Below are positions 25,914 to 34,971 of a stretch of 42,771 nt of DNA, piece after piece. Positions within the stretch are counted from its first letter, which is position 1; each line of letters begins with the position of its first letter. The position numbers were made by a program, and so were the translations under genes. The notes beneath the pieces are model-generated. The model ran no database searches, was not told where the DNA came from, and was given only the letters and a program-made list of their open reading frames with translations. The DNA is from an uncultured Prevotellaceae bacterium (GTDB lineage Bacteria; Bacteroidota; Bacteroidia; Bacteroidales; Bacteroidaceae), in the NCBI GenBank assembly GCA_902789415.1, contig CADAOD010000019.1:1-42771 (forward strand), in the 5' to 3' direction.

Positions 25914-26663
25914 TTACTTCAATGTTAACTCTACTGGGCAGTGATCGCTGCCCAGTATTTGTGTATGTATCTGGGCATCGTCCATGCGCTCACGCAAACG
26001 GTCGCTAATCACAAAATAGTCGATACGCCAGCCTGCGTTCTTCTGGCGCGCCTGGAAACGATAGCTCCACCACGAGTAGGTTACCTGCTCAGGATACTTA
26101 TAGCGGAACGAATCGGTAAACCCACTGGCCAACAGGGTTGAGAACTGCTCGCGCTCCTGATCGGTAAAGCCAGCATTCATACGGTTGGTCTTGGGGTTCT
26201 TCAAGTCAATCTCCTGGTGTGCCACATTCAGGTCGCCACACAGTATCACGGGTTTCTTGGCGTCAAGTCCCTTCAGATAGGCACGGAAGTCGTTCTCCCA
26301 TGTCATGCGATAGTCAAGACGCTTCAATCCGTCCTGCGAGTTTGGTGTGTAGCAGGTCACCAGGTAAAAATCTTCCATCTCCAAAGTTATCACACGTCCC
26401 TCGTGGTCGTGCTCGTCAATCCCTATGCCATAGGTAACGCTCAATGGGTGGTGCTTGGTAAAGATTGCCGTACCACTGTAGCCTTTCTTATCGGCATAGT
26501 TCCAGTAGCTCTCATAGCCCTCAAAGGCCAAGTCTAACTGACCAGCCTGCATTTTGGTTTCCTGCAGACAGAAGAAGTCAGCATCCAACTCACGGAAAGT
26601 GTCGCTAAACCCCTTTCCTTCACACGCCCTCAGGCCGTTCACATTCCAACTTATCAGTTTCAT
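25914..26663 (-). CDS. xth: Exodeoxyribonuclease III (AP endonuclease)
   Basis: This 249-residue enzyme of base-excision repair cleaves abasic sites and removes 3' blocking groups. Catalytic motifs in order: [14 protein letters not shown] (metal-binding Asn), [10 protein letters not shown] (Glu), [36 protein letters not shown] (Asp/Asn), and the terminal [12 protein letters not shown] (Asp-His pair). Length is standard. Its first 44 bases overlap the end of the upstream sensor-like gene in another frame, so it is the last gene of a long minus-strand run starting at the glycogen debranching enzyme, unless a promoter lies inside that gene. Confidence 0.95.
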   Translation of the reverse strand: MKLISWNVNGLRACEGKGFSDTFRELDADFFCLQETKMQAGQLDLAFEGYESYWNYADKKGYSGTAIFTKHHPLSVTYGIGIDEHDHEGRVITLEMEDFYLVTCYTPNSQDGLKRLDYRMTWENDFRAYLKGLDAKKPVILCGDLNVAHQEIDLKNPKTNRMNAGFTDQEREQFSTLLASGFTDSFRYKYPEQVTYSWWSYRFQARQKNAGWRIDYFVISDRLRERMDDAQIHTQILGSDHCPVELTLK

Positions 26664-27726
26664 ATCGTTTTCTTAATCCTATTTTCAAATAAATATAAGC
26701 TACTACCACTAGCACTATCATGCCAAAAAGCACATAGGCCATCAGCTTAAGTACATACATGGTACCCAGCATATCAATCTGATGGCAAGGCACCACAGTT
26801 ACCATCACCCAATCGGTGTATTTTAGCGGTGTGTAGAAGAAGTAGCTCTCCACACCATCAAACTTGTAGCGCTCCTGTGTTTCGTTGCCACTCTGCACCC
26901 CTGCTTTCATTTTGCGCTCCAGCAAGGTTTTTCTACCACTCTCGCTACCCCTTACATGGTCGAAGAACTGACCCTCCAACAGTTTTTCGGATTTGGGGTG
27001 AGTGATAAACCTGCCATCGTAGTTAATAATAAAGCTCTGCGATTTCAAGCCCATCACCTGCGCAGCAAAAACATTCTGGGCATTATAGGTACTATCCGTC
27101 TCAATCAGTTTCCATGTCAGCCAGTCAAGCGATATATCAGCCCCCAACACAGCCACAGGCTTACCCTCGACATTGTGTATAGGCACCATATAGGCCACCA
27201 GCGCTGTAGAGTTGTCGTAGCCATCATAAAAGGGCTCGCTCCACTCGCAGGTGTCGCCCTCAATCACGTTCAAAAACCAACTGTCGCTCAGGTAGTCAAA
27301 ATCCTTATCGCCCTTCTCATCCGTCAATATCTCCTCGCGATTCTTGGGGTTACGCCAGGCAAAGGGACAGTACTTTTCTCCTTTCTGCGGATAGTAATTC
27401 CTGATAAAGTTCATGCCACAGCTATGCACACGATTGCCATTACGCACAATGCGTGTCATGGCATCGAGCTGGGTGTCTGGCTTATCGAGCGATTGCTCAA
27501 TGTAATACACATGGTTTGCAACCTGCACATACACATCCGACAGCACGCGACGCGTGTACTCATAGTTAATAAGCATACGCATATGAAAGTTCTCAGCATA
27601 CTGCTTGGTAATACTACTCAGCGTGTAGTGATACGAAACAAATCCCACGCCCACAACAATTAACAGCCCCCACAGAAAGAGTCTGACTGCAATTTTCGCT
27701 GCTAACGATTTTATTCTTCCCTTCAT
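26620..27726 (-). CDS. Cache-type periplasmic sensor protein without an output domain
   Basis: This 368-residue protein has a membrane helix at ~13-32 ([20 protein letters not shown]). A large periplasmic region (~33-320) has the double-Cache/PDC look: [57 protein letters not shown] and [20 protein letters not shown] second helix (~327-350) precedes a short basic tail ([15 protein letters not shown]). Such sensors normally continue into HAMP, kinase, PP2C or GGDEF modules; none follows here. The frame ends inside the start of xth (44-bp overlap), which suggests truncation, or a stand-alone sensor acting through a partner. Confidence 0.75.
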   Translation of the reverse strand: MKGRIKSLAAKIAVRLFLWGLLIVVGVGFVSYHYTLSSITKQYAENFHMRMLINYEYTRRVLSDVYVQVANHVYYIEQSLDKPDTQLDAMTRIVRNGNRVHSCGMNFIRNYYPQKGEKYCPFAWRNPKNREEILTDEKGDKDFDYLSDSWFLNVIEGDTCEWSEPFYDGYDNSTALVAYMVPIHNVEGKPVAVLGADISLDWLTWKLIETDSTYNAQNVFAAQVMGLKSQSFIINYDGRFITHPKSEKLLEGQFFDHVRGSESGRKTLLERKMKAGVQSGNETQERYKFDGVESYFFYTPLKYTDWVMVTVVPCHQIDMLGTMYVLKLMAYVLFGMIVLVVVAYIYLKIGLRKRYETDKLECERPEGV

Positions 27727-27754
27727 AAGCTAAAACATGCTATCATTCTTATTA

Positions 27755-28291
27755 TTATCTGAATACGATGCGGTTCAGGAGCGTCTTCATGTTTTCGAAC
27801 ATGGCAGCGTGCGTCTCCTCCATGGGCAGGCGCTGCGGACCAGCCTTTAGTGTCATGATAAACATGCCGTCTTCGAACGGGGTGCTTACAGAGAGTACGA
27901 TGTTAGCATCGTCGTCAGTACGATCGTAAACAGTAAACACTCTACCGTAAACTTCCTGATCCGAGCGCTTCACGCATCCTTCCTTCTCGCGCTGGGCCAC
28001 ATAGTCCTCAGGCTTCAGCTTAGGGGCTGTAGTGATGCTCACCGTGGTATATGGGGCCTTGCGTAGATGCAGCACACACGAGTTGCCCGTCATCCCTGAT
28101 TCCTCCGTACGCCAATCAGCAGGAACATCGATGGTATATGCCTGCCCAGTGAGCGGTTCGGCCTGTACTGTATCAGCAAGAACTTCGGGGGCGAAGACGC
28201 CACCCGAAGTTACTTCTGCATGAGGTTGTTTTTTACCACCACAGCTCGCTAATATAGCAGCCATTGCAGCTAAGCAAAGAAACTTCTTCAT
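27755..28291 (-). CDS. Small lipoprotein of unknown function
   Basis: This 178-residue protein has signal MKKFLCLAAMAAILASC with lipidated Cys17, followed by GGKKQPH. The mature part includes GQAYTIDVPADWRTEESGMTGN and VSITTAPKLKPEDYVAQREK, a pattern similar to PsbP/DcrB-like folds of exported bacterial proteins. This is a resemblance only. Its ATG overlaps the stop of the GH57 gene by four bases, so it is translated with the glycogen cluster. The gap to the sensor gene is 28 bases. Confidence 0.7.
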   Translation of the reverse strand: MKKFLCLAAMAAILASCGGKKQPHAEVTSGGVFAPEVLADTVQAEPLTGQAYTIDVPADWRTEESGMTGNSCVLHLRKAPYTTVSITTAPKLKPEDYVAQREKEGCVKRSDQEVYGRVFTVYDRTDDDANIVLSVSTPFEDGMFIMTLKAGPQRLPMEETHAAMFENMKTLLNRIVFR

Positions 28292-29700
28292 TCCTTTGTC
28301 TCGGCTTTCTTAGCTGGCGCTTTCTTAGCAGCAGGCTTTTTAGCAGCAGGCTTCTTCTCGGCCTTTGCCTTGGCAGCAGCTTTCTTAGCAGGCTTTTCGG
28401 TACCCTCCAGTTTCTCAATCTTAGCCTTCAGGCGGATAATCTCCTTATCCTTCATCTCAATCTCATCACCCTGGTTCTTAATGGTGGTGAGCAAGCCTTC
28501 CAGCTCGTCGTTATCAATATCCAGTGGATAAAGGGCATTTACACGATTGATAAAGTCGCCCAGGATGTTCATATAGTTGGTGAAGGCATCAAACGGACCA
28601 CTGTAGATACCACGATCCAATCCTACGTTAGATGGCTTGGTGGTCATAAAGCGGAAGTTGTTCGAGGCCTGCAGATAATCCCAGTCCTGATTGAGGCGGG
28701 GATCGTTGGCGATACGCAAACGGTCAGCCACGCTGTACAGCTTATTGAATGCCTCGCGCTGCATGGCGTTACCCAACCAGCAACTGGCGTCGCGCTCCTC
28801 GTCAACCCACGAGAGGGCATCAGGCACATCCAGCTGACTTACACTCTTGCAAGCCTTACAGATTTCTGTAGGTGTCGAGAAGGTGATGCCTTTAGCCTTG
28901 GCCTGTGCAGGCAGAGCCTTCAGGAATTCGAGGATGTTAGAGCTCAGTGGCTGGGCGATACCCAAGGCCGAAAGCTCCATGAAGATATTGATAATCTGCT
29001 CCTCTTCCGGCAGTCGGGCGATGCGGTCGATATAGGCATCAGCAAAGAGTGGATAGCCGTCCCACTCCGAGTTGTTGAAGCGCAGCGAGATATCGTCAGA
29101 GAGTTCGATGTCGCGCAGCAACAGCTTCAAGTTGGGTGCCAGGTTGCAGTGGTACACATAGTGTGGACTCTTCCATCCCAGCACGTGCTTGGCACCTTCG
29201 GTGAGCATGCCCTTGAATCCCATCGATGCCACCTGAGCGCCGATATCATCGCTATAGATGAGCGACGAGTTACGCAGCACGGTAGGTTTCTTGCCAAACA
29301 GCTCCTCTATCTTAGCACACTGCTTCTTAACATCCACAGCAAAGCTATCGGGGTTAGCCAGCGACGACAGTCCATGGCTGTAAGGCTCGGCCAGAAACTC
29401 CACGCAACCCGTCTCGTTCATAGCCTGCAGCTTTTCCAGCACCTGTGGTGCGTGCATCTCCAACTGCTCAATACCAGTACCACTCAGCGAGAAAGCCACC
29501 TTAAAGTACTTGCCGTGCTCGTTAATCATATCGTGCAGCGCATTGAGTGCAGGCATATAGCTGCGCTCGGCAATGTCGCTGATGCTACGCTCGTTCTCGT
29601 AGTCATCATAGTAATAATGATCGGTACCGATATCAAAAAAACGGTAACGCTTCAGATGAATAATCTGATGTATCTCAAAATATAAACAAATCGTTTTCAT
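28288..29700 (-). CDS. GH57 family alpha-amylase-like protein with Lys/Ala-rich C-terminal tail
   Basis: This 470-residue cytosolic protein is from glycoside hydrolase family 57, probably acting on glycogen or maltodextrin. The N-terminus ICLYFEIHQIIHLKRYRFFD has the first GH57 motif (EIHQ, usually EVHQP). AFSLSGTGIEQLE, CVEFLAEPYSHGLSSL, TVLRNSSLIYSDDIGAQVAS and FKGMLTEGAKHVLGWKS follow the known family order. After ~405 comes a coiled stretch (KDKEIIRLKAKIEKLE). A histone-H1-like tail of about 35 residues, made almost only of K, A, P and E, ends the protein; this tail is unusual for an amylase. It sits in an operon with the glycosyltransferase and debranching enzyme. Confidence 0.88.
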   Translation of the reverse strand: MKTICLYFEIHQIIHLKRYRFFDIGTDHYYYDDYENERSISDIAERSYMPALNALHDMINEHGKYFKVAFSLSGTGIEQLEMHAPQVLEKLQAMNETGCVEFLAEPYSHGLSSLANPDSFAVDVKKQCAKIEELFGKKPTVLRNSSLIYSDDIGAQVASMGFKGMLTEGAKHVLGWKSPHYVYHCNLAPNLKLLLRDIELSDDISLRFNNSEWDGYPLFADAYIDRIARLPEEEQIINIFMELSALGIAQPLSSNILEFLKALPAQAKAKGITFSTPTEICKACKSVSQLDVPDALSWVDEERDASCWLGNAMQREAFNKLYSVADRLRIANDPRLNQDWDYLQASNNFRFMTTKPSNVGLDRGIYSGPFDAFTNYMNILGDFINRVNALYPLDIDNDELEGLLTTIKNQGDEIEMKDKEIIRLKAKIEKLEGTEKPAKKAAAKAKAEKKPAAKKPAAKKAPAKKAETKE

Positions 29701-29702
29701 AA

Positions 29703-29737
29703 TTCAATTCTCAATTATCAATTTTCAATTATCAATT
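29703..29737 (-). repeat. Five-unit AATTGAN heptamer array upstream of the GH57 gene
   Basis: Read on the minus strand, five consecutive heptamers AATTGAN (N = T, A, T, G, A) fill the gap between the glycosyltransferase stop and the GH57 ATG. The array matches the one at 40141-40175 with a 27-base identical core. It is a dispersed non-coding repeat at a gene border. Confidence 0.85.
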
Positions 29738-29742
29738 GTTGG

Positions 29743-31011
29743 TTATTCCCATCCTAAAGTGCGGAGGTAGAGTGTACGGATCCAGCGCCCCACCTTCTCC
29801 CATGTAATCTGGTCAACCTCTTTCTTACCCTCATCCTTGAGGTAGTTAAAGAGCGACTCGTTATGACAGATAGAATAGATGGCATCTGCTAGCGCATGAA
29901 TGTCCCAGTAATCCACCTTGATACAGTTATCAAGAATTTCGGCACATCCACTCTGCTTCGAGATGATACTTGGAGTTCCGCACTGCATGGCCTCGAGCGG
30001 CGAGATACCGAATGGTTCGCTCACCGAAGGCATGACATATACATCAGAGTTTTTCAGGCACTCGTACACCTGCTTGCCACGCATAAAGCCTGGGAAGTGG
30101 AATCTGTCGGCAATGCCACGCTCGGCAGCGAGCTGAATCATGGCGTCCATCATGTCGCCCGATCCAGCCATACAGAAACGCACGTTGCGTGTACGATGCA
30201 GCACCATGGTAGCGGCCTCTACAAAGTACTCAGGTCCCTTCTGCATGGTGATACGTCCTAAGAATGTAACCACCTTCTCCTTGCCCGTATGGTCAGGACG
30301 TGGAATGTCTTGATACTCCTGCGGCAATGGATACACAGCATTATGAACGGTGAAGCACTTGCGTGGGTCCTGATGATACTGGTTGATCACCGTCTGTCGT
30401 GTCAGTTCGGATACACACATGATGCAATCTGCCCAGTCCATACCGTTTTTCTCGATCGAATAGACGGTGGGGTTCACCCTGCCGCGCGAACGGTCGAAGT
30501 CGGTAGCATGCACATGGATACAAAGCGGTTTACCACTCACCTGCTTGGCATGGATACCGGCAGGGAATGTGAGCCAGTCGTGAGCGTGAATGATATCAAA
30601 CTCCTCGGTTCGTGCCACCTGTCCGGCAATAATCGAGTAGTTATTGATTTCCTCGTGCAGGTTGCCCGGATAACCACCGGCAAACTCCATGGCACCAAGG
30701 TCGTTCACGTTCATATAGTTAAAGTCGGCGTAGATATGTTCGCGCAACTTAAAATAGTAATCGGGATCCATGATATTGCCCACGCGCTGCTTTACGTAAT
30801 CATAATCGACGTCGCGCCACGCAATGGGCACAGCATTCATAGCAACGATACGGCATGCATGCTGACTCTCATCGCCAAAGGGGTGAGGCAAGCAGAGCAC
30901 CGTCTCCACATCACCCTGAGCTTTCAAGCCCTCCGAAATACCATAGTTAGCGGTGGCCAATCCACCGAATACGTGAGGAGGATACTCCCATCCAAACATT
31001 AATACCTTCAT
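29743..31011 (-). CDS. Glycosyltransferase family 4/5-like protein (probable glycogen synthase)
   Basis: This 422-residue GT-B-fold enzyme has the N-terminus VLMFGWEYPPHVFGGLATAN, the acceptor-loop glycine motif seen in glycogen/starch synthases and GT4 enzymes. Next are DIIHAHDWLTFPAGIHAK and TVHNAVYPLPQEYQD. The donor site has VTFLGRITMQKGPEYFVEAA and MPSVSEPFGISPLEAMQCG, the E-x7-E motif of retaining GT-B transferases. Position between a debranching enzyme and a GH57 amylase indicates alpha-glucan synthesis. Other GT4 roles cannot be excluded from motifs alone. It is 12 bases after the debranching enzyme. Confidence 0.85.
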   Translation of the reverse strand: MKVLMFGWEYPPHVFGGLATANYGISEGLKAQGDVETVLCLPHPFGDESQHACRIVAMNAVPIAWRDVDYDYVKQRVGNIMDPDYYFKLREHIYADFNYMNVNDLGAMEFAGGYPGNLHEEINNYSIIAGQVARTEEFDIIHAHDWLTFPAGIHAKQVSGKPLCIHVHATDFDRSRGRVNPTVYSIEKNGMDWADCIMCVSELTRQTVINQYHQDPRKCFTVHNAVYPLPQEYQDIPRPDHTGKEKVVTFLGRITMQKGPEYFVEAATMVLHRTRNVRFCMAGSGDMMDAMIQLAAERGIADRFHFPGFMRGKQVYECLKNSDVYVMPSVSEPFGISPLEAMQCGTPSIISKQSGCAEILDNCIKVDYWDIHALADAIYSICHNESLFNYLKDEGKKEVDQITWEKVGRWIRTLYLRTLGWE

Positions 31012-31023
31012 AGCCGTTCCTCC

Positions 31024-32973
31024 TTACTTTTGATATGAATACTTTTCCATCAACTTGAGCGTGCGCAGAATCTCGGCCACGTTCATAGCAAACGACATGG
31101 CACCACGTCCATGGAATGGCGGGTTACCATCGAAGAGTTCAGAGATGGTACCAATGGCATGATAGTCCATTTCGTCTTCATAGCCCACCATCTGTCGCTC
31201 CACAAAGCTCAGTCGTGAGCGCTTGTACAGCTTCAGACAGGCCTCCATATAGAAACCACCCAGCCAAGGCCATGCGGTACCCTGATGGTAAGCATAGTCG
31301 CGCTGGGCCTGTGGCCCCACATAGATAGGATTATAACCACCACTCTTAGGCGAGAGCGAACGCAGTCCCTTTGGTGTCAACAGCTCGCGGGTGCAGATAT
31401 CCACCACGCTCTTCATCTGCTGTTGGTTCAGTGGCGAGTAGTCCAGGGCTACAGCAAATATCATGTTGGGGCGTACGCTCCAGTCCATCATCGTGCCATC
31501 CACATAGTCGAGCAGATAGCCATACTCGTTCACAAAGGTTTCGACAAACGACTCCTTCACCTTGGCAGCCAGTTTTTCAATCATTTCGGCGCCCTTCACA
31601 TCGCCCTTCTCGCTGGCCATCGAGGCACAGAACTTCAGGGCGTTATACCACAGGGCGTTAAACTCCACGATATAGCCCGAGCGTGGCACCACGGGGCGCC
31701 CGTTGGCCGTTGAGTTCATCCAGGTCACAGCCTTGTCGCGACCGTTCGAGTAGAGCAGTCCGTTGTCGTCCAGTCGCAAGTTAGGATGCTTGCCGTCCAG
31801 GATATATTTCACAATCTTATGCAGCAGCTTGCCATACATCTCGAAGCACTTGTCGCGCCCCACCTCCTTGGCATATTGCTGCATGGCCCATACGGCCCAG
31901 AGGGGCACGTCGGGTTGCTCCATCTCATATATCTTGCCGCTCAGTGGTTTCTCGTCCATAAAGGCAATCAAATCGCGCTCAGCCGTTTTCATCACCTTCT
32001 CAAAGTAGTCCACCTCGCCAATAGCGAGTGTCAATCCAGGCAGGGCGATGAATGTATCGCGTGCACGGCACTTAAACCAGGGATAGCCAGCCAGCAGGTA
32101 TCGATCGTGATTTTTCTCCTTGCGATGAAACTGGTGCGCAGCTGTTACCAGACAGTGGTAGAAGTTGTCGCGTGGCACACGGTCGGCCACTTCATTGTCG
32201 AACAGTTTCTTCATGGCCGATGGCTTGATGGCCGATGTAGAACCCGAGAAGATGATGCTCTCGCCCTTCTTGATAGGCATCTCGAAATAGCCAGGCACGT
32301 AGAGGTCCTCGTTCGAAGCATAGCCACGCTCCTGCTCCTTGGGATACTCTATGCCACGATACCAGTCGGGCTGGAAGATAAACTCGTTTTTCTTCGAGAA
32401 CTGCATGTACAAGTCGGGATAGCCGGCATACATACAAGTCTTGATACCGTTATCCACCTCGCTGTATTCACGGCTTGCAGTAGCGTTCTCGTGTGTAAAC
32501 TGGCGCACGCTGCGGAAAGCCAGGAATGGGCGGAAGCGCAGTGTAGTAGCCGAGTGTGCGTCCACCAAAGTGTAACGAATTAAGATGCGATCCTCATAAT
32601 GCTGAAAGAGAATCTCTTTCTTTAAGATCACGCCGCCAACGCGATAGGTAGTAGTAGGTACCGTAGTTGCATCGAACTCGCGAATGTATTTGTGTCCATT
32701 AGGACTAAAGTTGTTGCCCTGATACTTGTGCAGTCCGAGGTTAAACTCGGCTCCATGCTGGATAACCGTACAGTCGAGCGATGACAGCAACACATGGTTT
32801 TCGTCATCCAACTCAGGCACGGGCACTACCAGCAATCCGTGGTACTTTCGCGTATTACAGTCCACCAGTGTAGAGCTGCTATATGCACCCGAACGATTGG
32901 TTCGGAGGAACTCACGGCGGAGACTATCCTGCAGGTTAGTCATCACGGCTTTTTCTAAACGTAGATAGCTCAT
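31024..32973 (-). CDS. Glycogen debranching enzyme (amylo-alpha-1,6-glucosidase, GH133)
   Basis: This 649-residue protein has an N-terminal GDE_N-like beta domain (~15-250), including TNRSGAYSSSTLVDCNTRKYHGLLV, typed here in part: NTRKYHGLLVVPV is diagnostic. The C-terminal (alpha/alpha)6 barrel (~280-645) has LAGYPWFKCRARDTFIALPG, where the family usually reads PWF.dWGRDT; the catalytic-region RDT is kept, but the preceding DWG is KCRA. DYAYHQGTAWPWLGGFYMEA and the final GNPPFHGRGAMSFAMNVAEI are also typical. It removes alpha-1,6 branches from glycogen. It is the first gene of the cluster, with a well-formed promoter upstream. Confidence 0.92.
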   Translation of the reverse strand: MSYLRLEKAVMTNLQDSLRREFLRTNRSGAYSSSTLVDCNTRKYHGLLVVPVPELDDENHVLLSSLDCTVIQHGAEFNLGLHKYQGNNFSPNGHKYIREFDATTVPTTTYRVGGVILKKEILFQHYEDRILIRYTLVDAHSATTLRFRPFLAFRSVRQFTHENATASREYSEVDNGIKTCMYAGYPDLYMQFSKKNEFIFQPDWYRGIEYPKEQERGYASNEDLYVPGYFEMPIKKGESIIFSGSTSAIKPSAMKKLFDNEVADRVPRDNFYHCLVTAAHQFHRKEKNHDRYLLAGYPWFKCRARDTFIALPGLTLAIGEVDYFEKVMKTAERDLIAFMDEKPLSGKIYEMEQPDVPLWAVWAMQQYAKEVGRDKCFEMYGKLLHKIVKYILDGKHPNLRLDDNGLLYSNGRDKAVTWMNSTANGRPVVPRSGYIVEFNALWYNALKFCASMASEKGDVKGAEMIEKLAAKVKESFVETFVNEYGYLLDYVDGTMMDWSVRPNMIFAVALDYSPLNQQQMKSVVDICTRELLTPKGLRSLSPKSGGYNPIYVGPQAQRDYAYHQGTAWPWLGGFYMEACLKLYKRSRLSFVERQMVGYEDEMDYHAIGTISELFDGNPPFHGRGAMSFAMNVAEILRTLKLMEKYSYQK

Positions 32974-33021
32974 AGTTCCTGTCTAAAGGTATTTATTAGT
33001 GAATATTCAAGTTTGATTTTC

Positions 33022-33029
33022 CAAAGGTA
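33022..33029 (-). promoter_or_regulatory. -33/-7 promoter for the glycogen operon
   Basis: The minus strand reads TACCTTTG (TAnnTTTG), 48 bases before the debranching enzyme ATG. A TTTG (33049-33052) lies 19 bases further upstream as the -33 element. It probably drives the whole minus-strand run down to xth. Confidence 0.75.
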
Positions 33030-33097
33030 GGCATTTTTATGCATAACTCAAAGAAACCAAAACAATATTTAACATTTATTTATAATTAAAGAAAAAA

Positions 33098-33118
33098 GGT
33101 GCGCAAACATTGCGCACC
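33098..33118 (-). terminator. Intrinsic terminator after the lipid kinase gene
   Basis: An 8-bp GC-rich stem (GGTGCGCA with TGCGCACC) encloses a 5-base loop and is followed by TTTTTT on the minus strand, seven bases after the kinase stop codon. Confidence 0.88.
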
Positions 33119-33125
33119 CTTATCC

Positions 33126-34061
33126 TTAGTCAGGTATCAAGAAATTTACAACTTCTTGTTCAACCGTAATCTTGTACTCTCCCACGGGCGTCTTCATCAT
33201 GCGCCCATCAATGCCCACGATGGCTTTCTTGGCGTACTCCACCTCAATCTCCTTGGTGCGGTAGGGGTGCACACTGCGATGATTCAGGAATCGTCCTGCC
33301 ACCAACAGCCACAAACCCTCAATCAGCTGCACCACCTCGGGGTGGTAAACCACGCTCACATCCAGCATACCGTTATAGGGCACCGCATTAGGTGTTTGTC
33401 CGTAGCCAGGGCCCGAGCCTATGCACACCGTCATCACCTTGCGCTCTATCACCTCGCTGTTAATCTTCAGCTTCATCTTGTATTCCATGCGGTGGAACAG
33501 CATCACAAACAAGCTTACCAGGAAGGATAGGGTTTGCGAACCAAACAACCTACGTGTTTGGCGGCGCAGGTTCATAATGTCGGCAGTCAGTCCGATGTTC
33601 ATGCAATTCAAGAAATAGCGATGACATTTGGCGCCCATCTTATTGGTATAGCGAACGCATCCCAAGTCAATCTTTCTGATACGGCGCTGCACCAGCCAGT
33701 CGATGGTCTGCTCCACCTTATCATCATCAAAATCCCAGAACTTGGCAAAGTCGTTCAGCACGCCATTGGGAATCACACCCAAGGCAATCTCGTCGCGTAC
33801 GGCTTTCTCCTCCATCATCAGGCAGTTCACGGCATCGTTCAGGGCCGAGTCGCCACCCACAATCACAATGGTTTTGTAGCCGTTCTGTATCAGCATTTTC
33901 ACCAGTCGTTCCACACTTTCGGCTGTCTCACTCTGTACAAAGTCGTACAGCACATGGCGCTCGTCAAGCGCCTTCTGTATCTTTTCCCAACGCTTGCGCG
34001 AGTTAAAGATGCCTGTTTTAGGGCAATACAGTATGCCCCATCTTGTACTTTCTACTGCCAT
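33126..34061 (-). CDS. Diacylglycerol/lipid kinase family protein
   Basis: This 311-residue protein is from the DagK/LCB5 superfamily of ATP-dependent lipid kinases. WGILYCPKTGIFNSRKRWEK starts the fold. The nucleotide motif, normally GGDGTLNE, reads IVVGGDSALNDAVNCL, and LGVIPNGVLNDFAKFWDFDD replaces PxGTxNDFAR. These substitutions at two glycine-rich sites may change activity or reflect a Bacteroidetes subfamily. The C-terminal sandwich includes CIGSGPGYGQTPNAVPYNGM and VGIDGRMMKTP. I start at ATG 34061; longer frames run back through miaA and lack family similarity. It overlaps the miaA stop by ten bases and ends at a clear terminator. Confidence 0.85.
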   Translation of the reverse strand: MAVESTRWGILYCPKTGIFNSRKRWEKIQKALDERHVLYDFVQSETAESVERLVKMLIQNGYKTIVIVGGDSALNDAVNCLMMEEKAVRDEIALGVIPNGVLNDFAKFWDFDDDKVEQTIDWLVQRRIRKIDLGCVRYTNKMGAKCHRYFLNCMNIGLTADIMNLRRQTRRLFGSQTLSFLVSLFVMLFHRMEYKMKLKINSEVIERKVMTVCIGSGPGYGQTPNAVPYNGMLDVSVVYHPEVVQLIEGLWLLVAGRFLNHRSVHPYRTKEIEVEYAKKAIVGIDGRMMKTPVGEYKITVEQEVVNFLIPD

Positions 34062-34963
34062 AGTTCTATAATTTTGTTTATTTTCTCGTCCATTGGGAGG
34101 GTGGCGTCTATCCAATTAATCTTGAAGCCTCTGCGCTCCATGCCACGGAACCACGTCATCTGGCGCTTGGCAAACTGATGAATGGCTATCTCGAGCTTGC
34201 TGAACATCTCGTCGTAGGTGAGCTGTCCTGTAATATATTCTGTCAAGAATTTATACTCCAATCCATAATAAATTAAATCCTCAGGGGCGATACCTTCGTC
34301 GAGTAAATGGCGTACTTCGTCGACCATTCCTTCGTCTAACCTGGTCTTCAATCGTCTCGTAATTTTCTCACGGCGCAACTCTCTGTCGATGTCTATGCCG
34401 ATGATGAGCGAGTCCACTGGTGGCAACTCTCTGCGGGGCACGGGGTTCTCTAAGTTATAGGTCTCAATCTCGATGGCGCGGATGGCACGCTGACACGAAT
34501 CCACATCCGTTTTATTGTGCATGTTCGAGCCCGTTTTGGCCTTCAGCTCCTGCAGCATCTGGGTTAGCTCAGGTAGCGTTTTGCCCTCCAAGCTGTTGCG
34601 CAGCGCCTGGTTCTGGGGCACAGGCGATAGCTTGTAGCCCTTCAGCACAGCCTCGATATATAGACCTGTGCCACCACACAGTACAGGTGTTTTGCCCCTA
34701 CCCTGTATGTCCTGGTATGCATCAAAAAAGTCCTGTTGGTATTGAAACAAATTGTATTTGGTACCTGGTTCACAAATATCGATAAGATGGTAGGGCACCT
34801 CGCCGTAATCGGCCAGGTCCTTACCAGTACCGATATCCATCCTACGATATACCTGGCGCGAGTCGGCCGAGATAATCTCGCCCCCTATTTTAGCAGCCAG
34901 GTGGGCCGCCACGGGCGTTTTGCCCGAGGCTGTTGGTCCCAATATCGTTATCATTTTCTTCAT
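34052..34963 (-). CDS. miaA: tRNA dimethylallyltransferase
   Basis: MiaA adds a dimethylallyl group to N6 of A37 in tRNAs reading UNN codons. The protein has 303 residues from ATG 34963. The P-loop MITILGPTASGKTPVAAHLA is at the N-terminus. ISADSRQVYRRMDIGTGKD, the family signature including the catalytic Asp, comes next, followed by PVLCGGTGLYIEAVLKGYKL. RRLKTRLDEGMVDEVRHLLD and FAKRQMTWFRGM close the protein. A GTG 12 bases upstream overlaps the nucleotidase stop (GTGA) and is an alternative start. Translation is coupled on both sides. Confidence 0.95.
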   Translation of the reverse strand: MKKMITILGPTASGKTPVAAHLAAKIGGEIISADSRQVYRRMDIGTGKDLADYGEVPYHLIDICEPGTKYNLFQYQQDFFDAYQDIQGRGKTPVLCGGTGLYIEAVLKGYKLSPVPQNQALRNSLEGKTLPELTQMLQELKAKTGSNMHNKTDVDSCQRAIRAIEIETYNLENPVPRRELPPVDSLIIGIDIDRELRREKITRRLKTRLDEGMVDEVRHLLDEGIAPEDLIYYGLEYKFLTEYITGQLTYDEMFSKLEIAIHQFAKRQMTWFRGMERRGFKINWIDATLPMDEKINKIIELWQ

Positions 34964-34971
34964 GTCAGGCT

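Noticed and set aside
25933-25956. 9-bp perfect inverted repeat with a 6-base loop near the 3' end of xth, looking like a terminator
   Set aside because: It encodes the invariant catalytic GSDHCPV segment of exonuclease III and has no T-run; chance complementarity of conserved codons is the simpler reading.
28264-29685. Long plus-strand open frame (473 codons) opposite the GH57 gene
   Set aside because: It is antisense to a clearly coding gene, has a Leu/Gln/His-rich composition typical of reverse-strand shadows, and lacks a recognisable motif or promoter.
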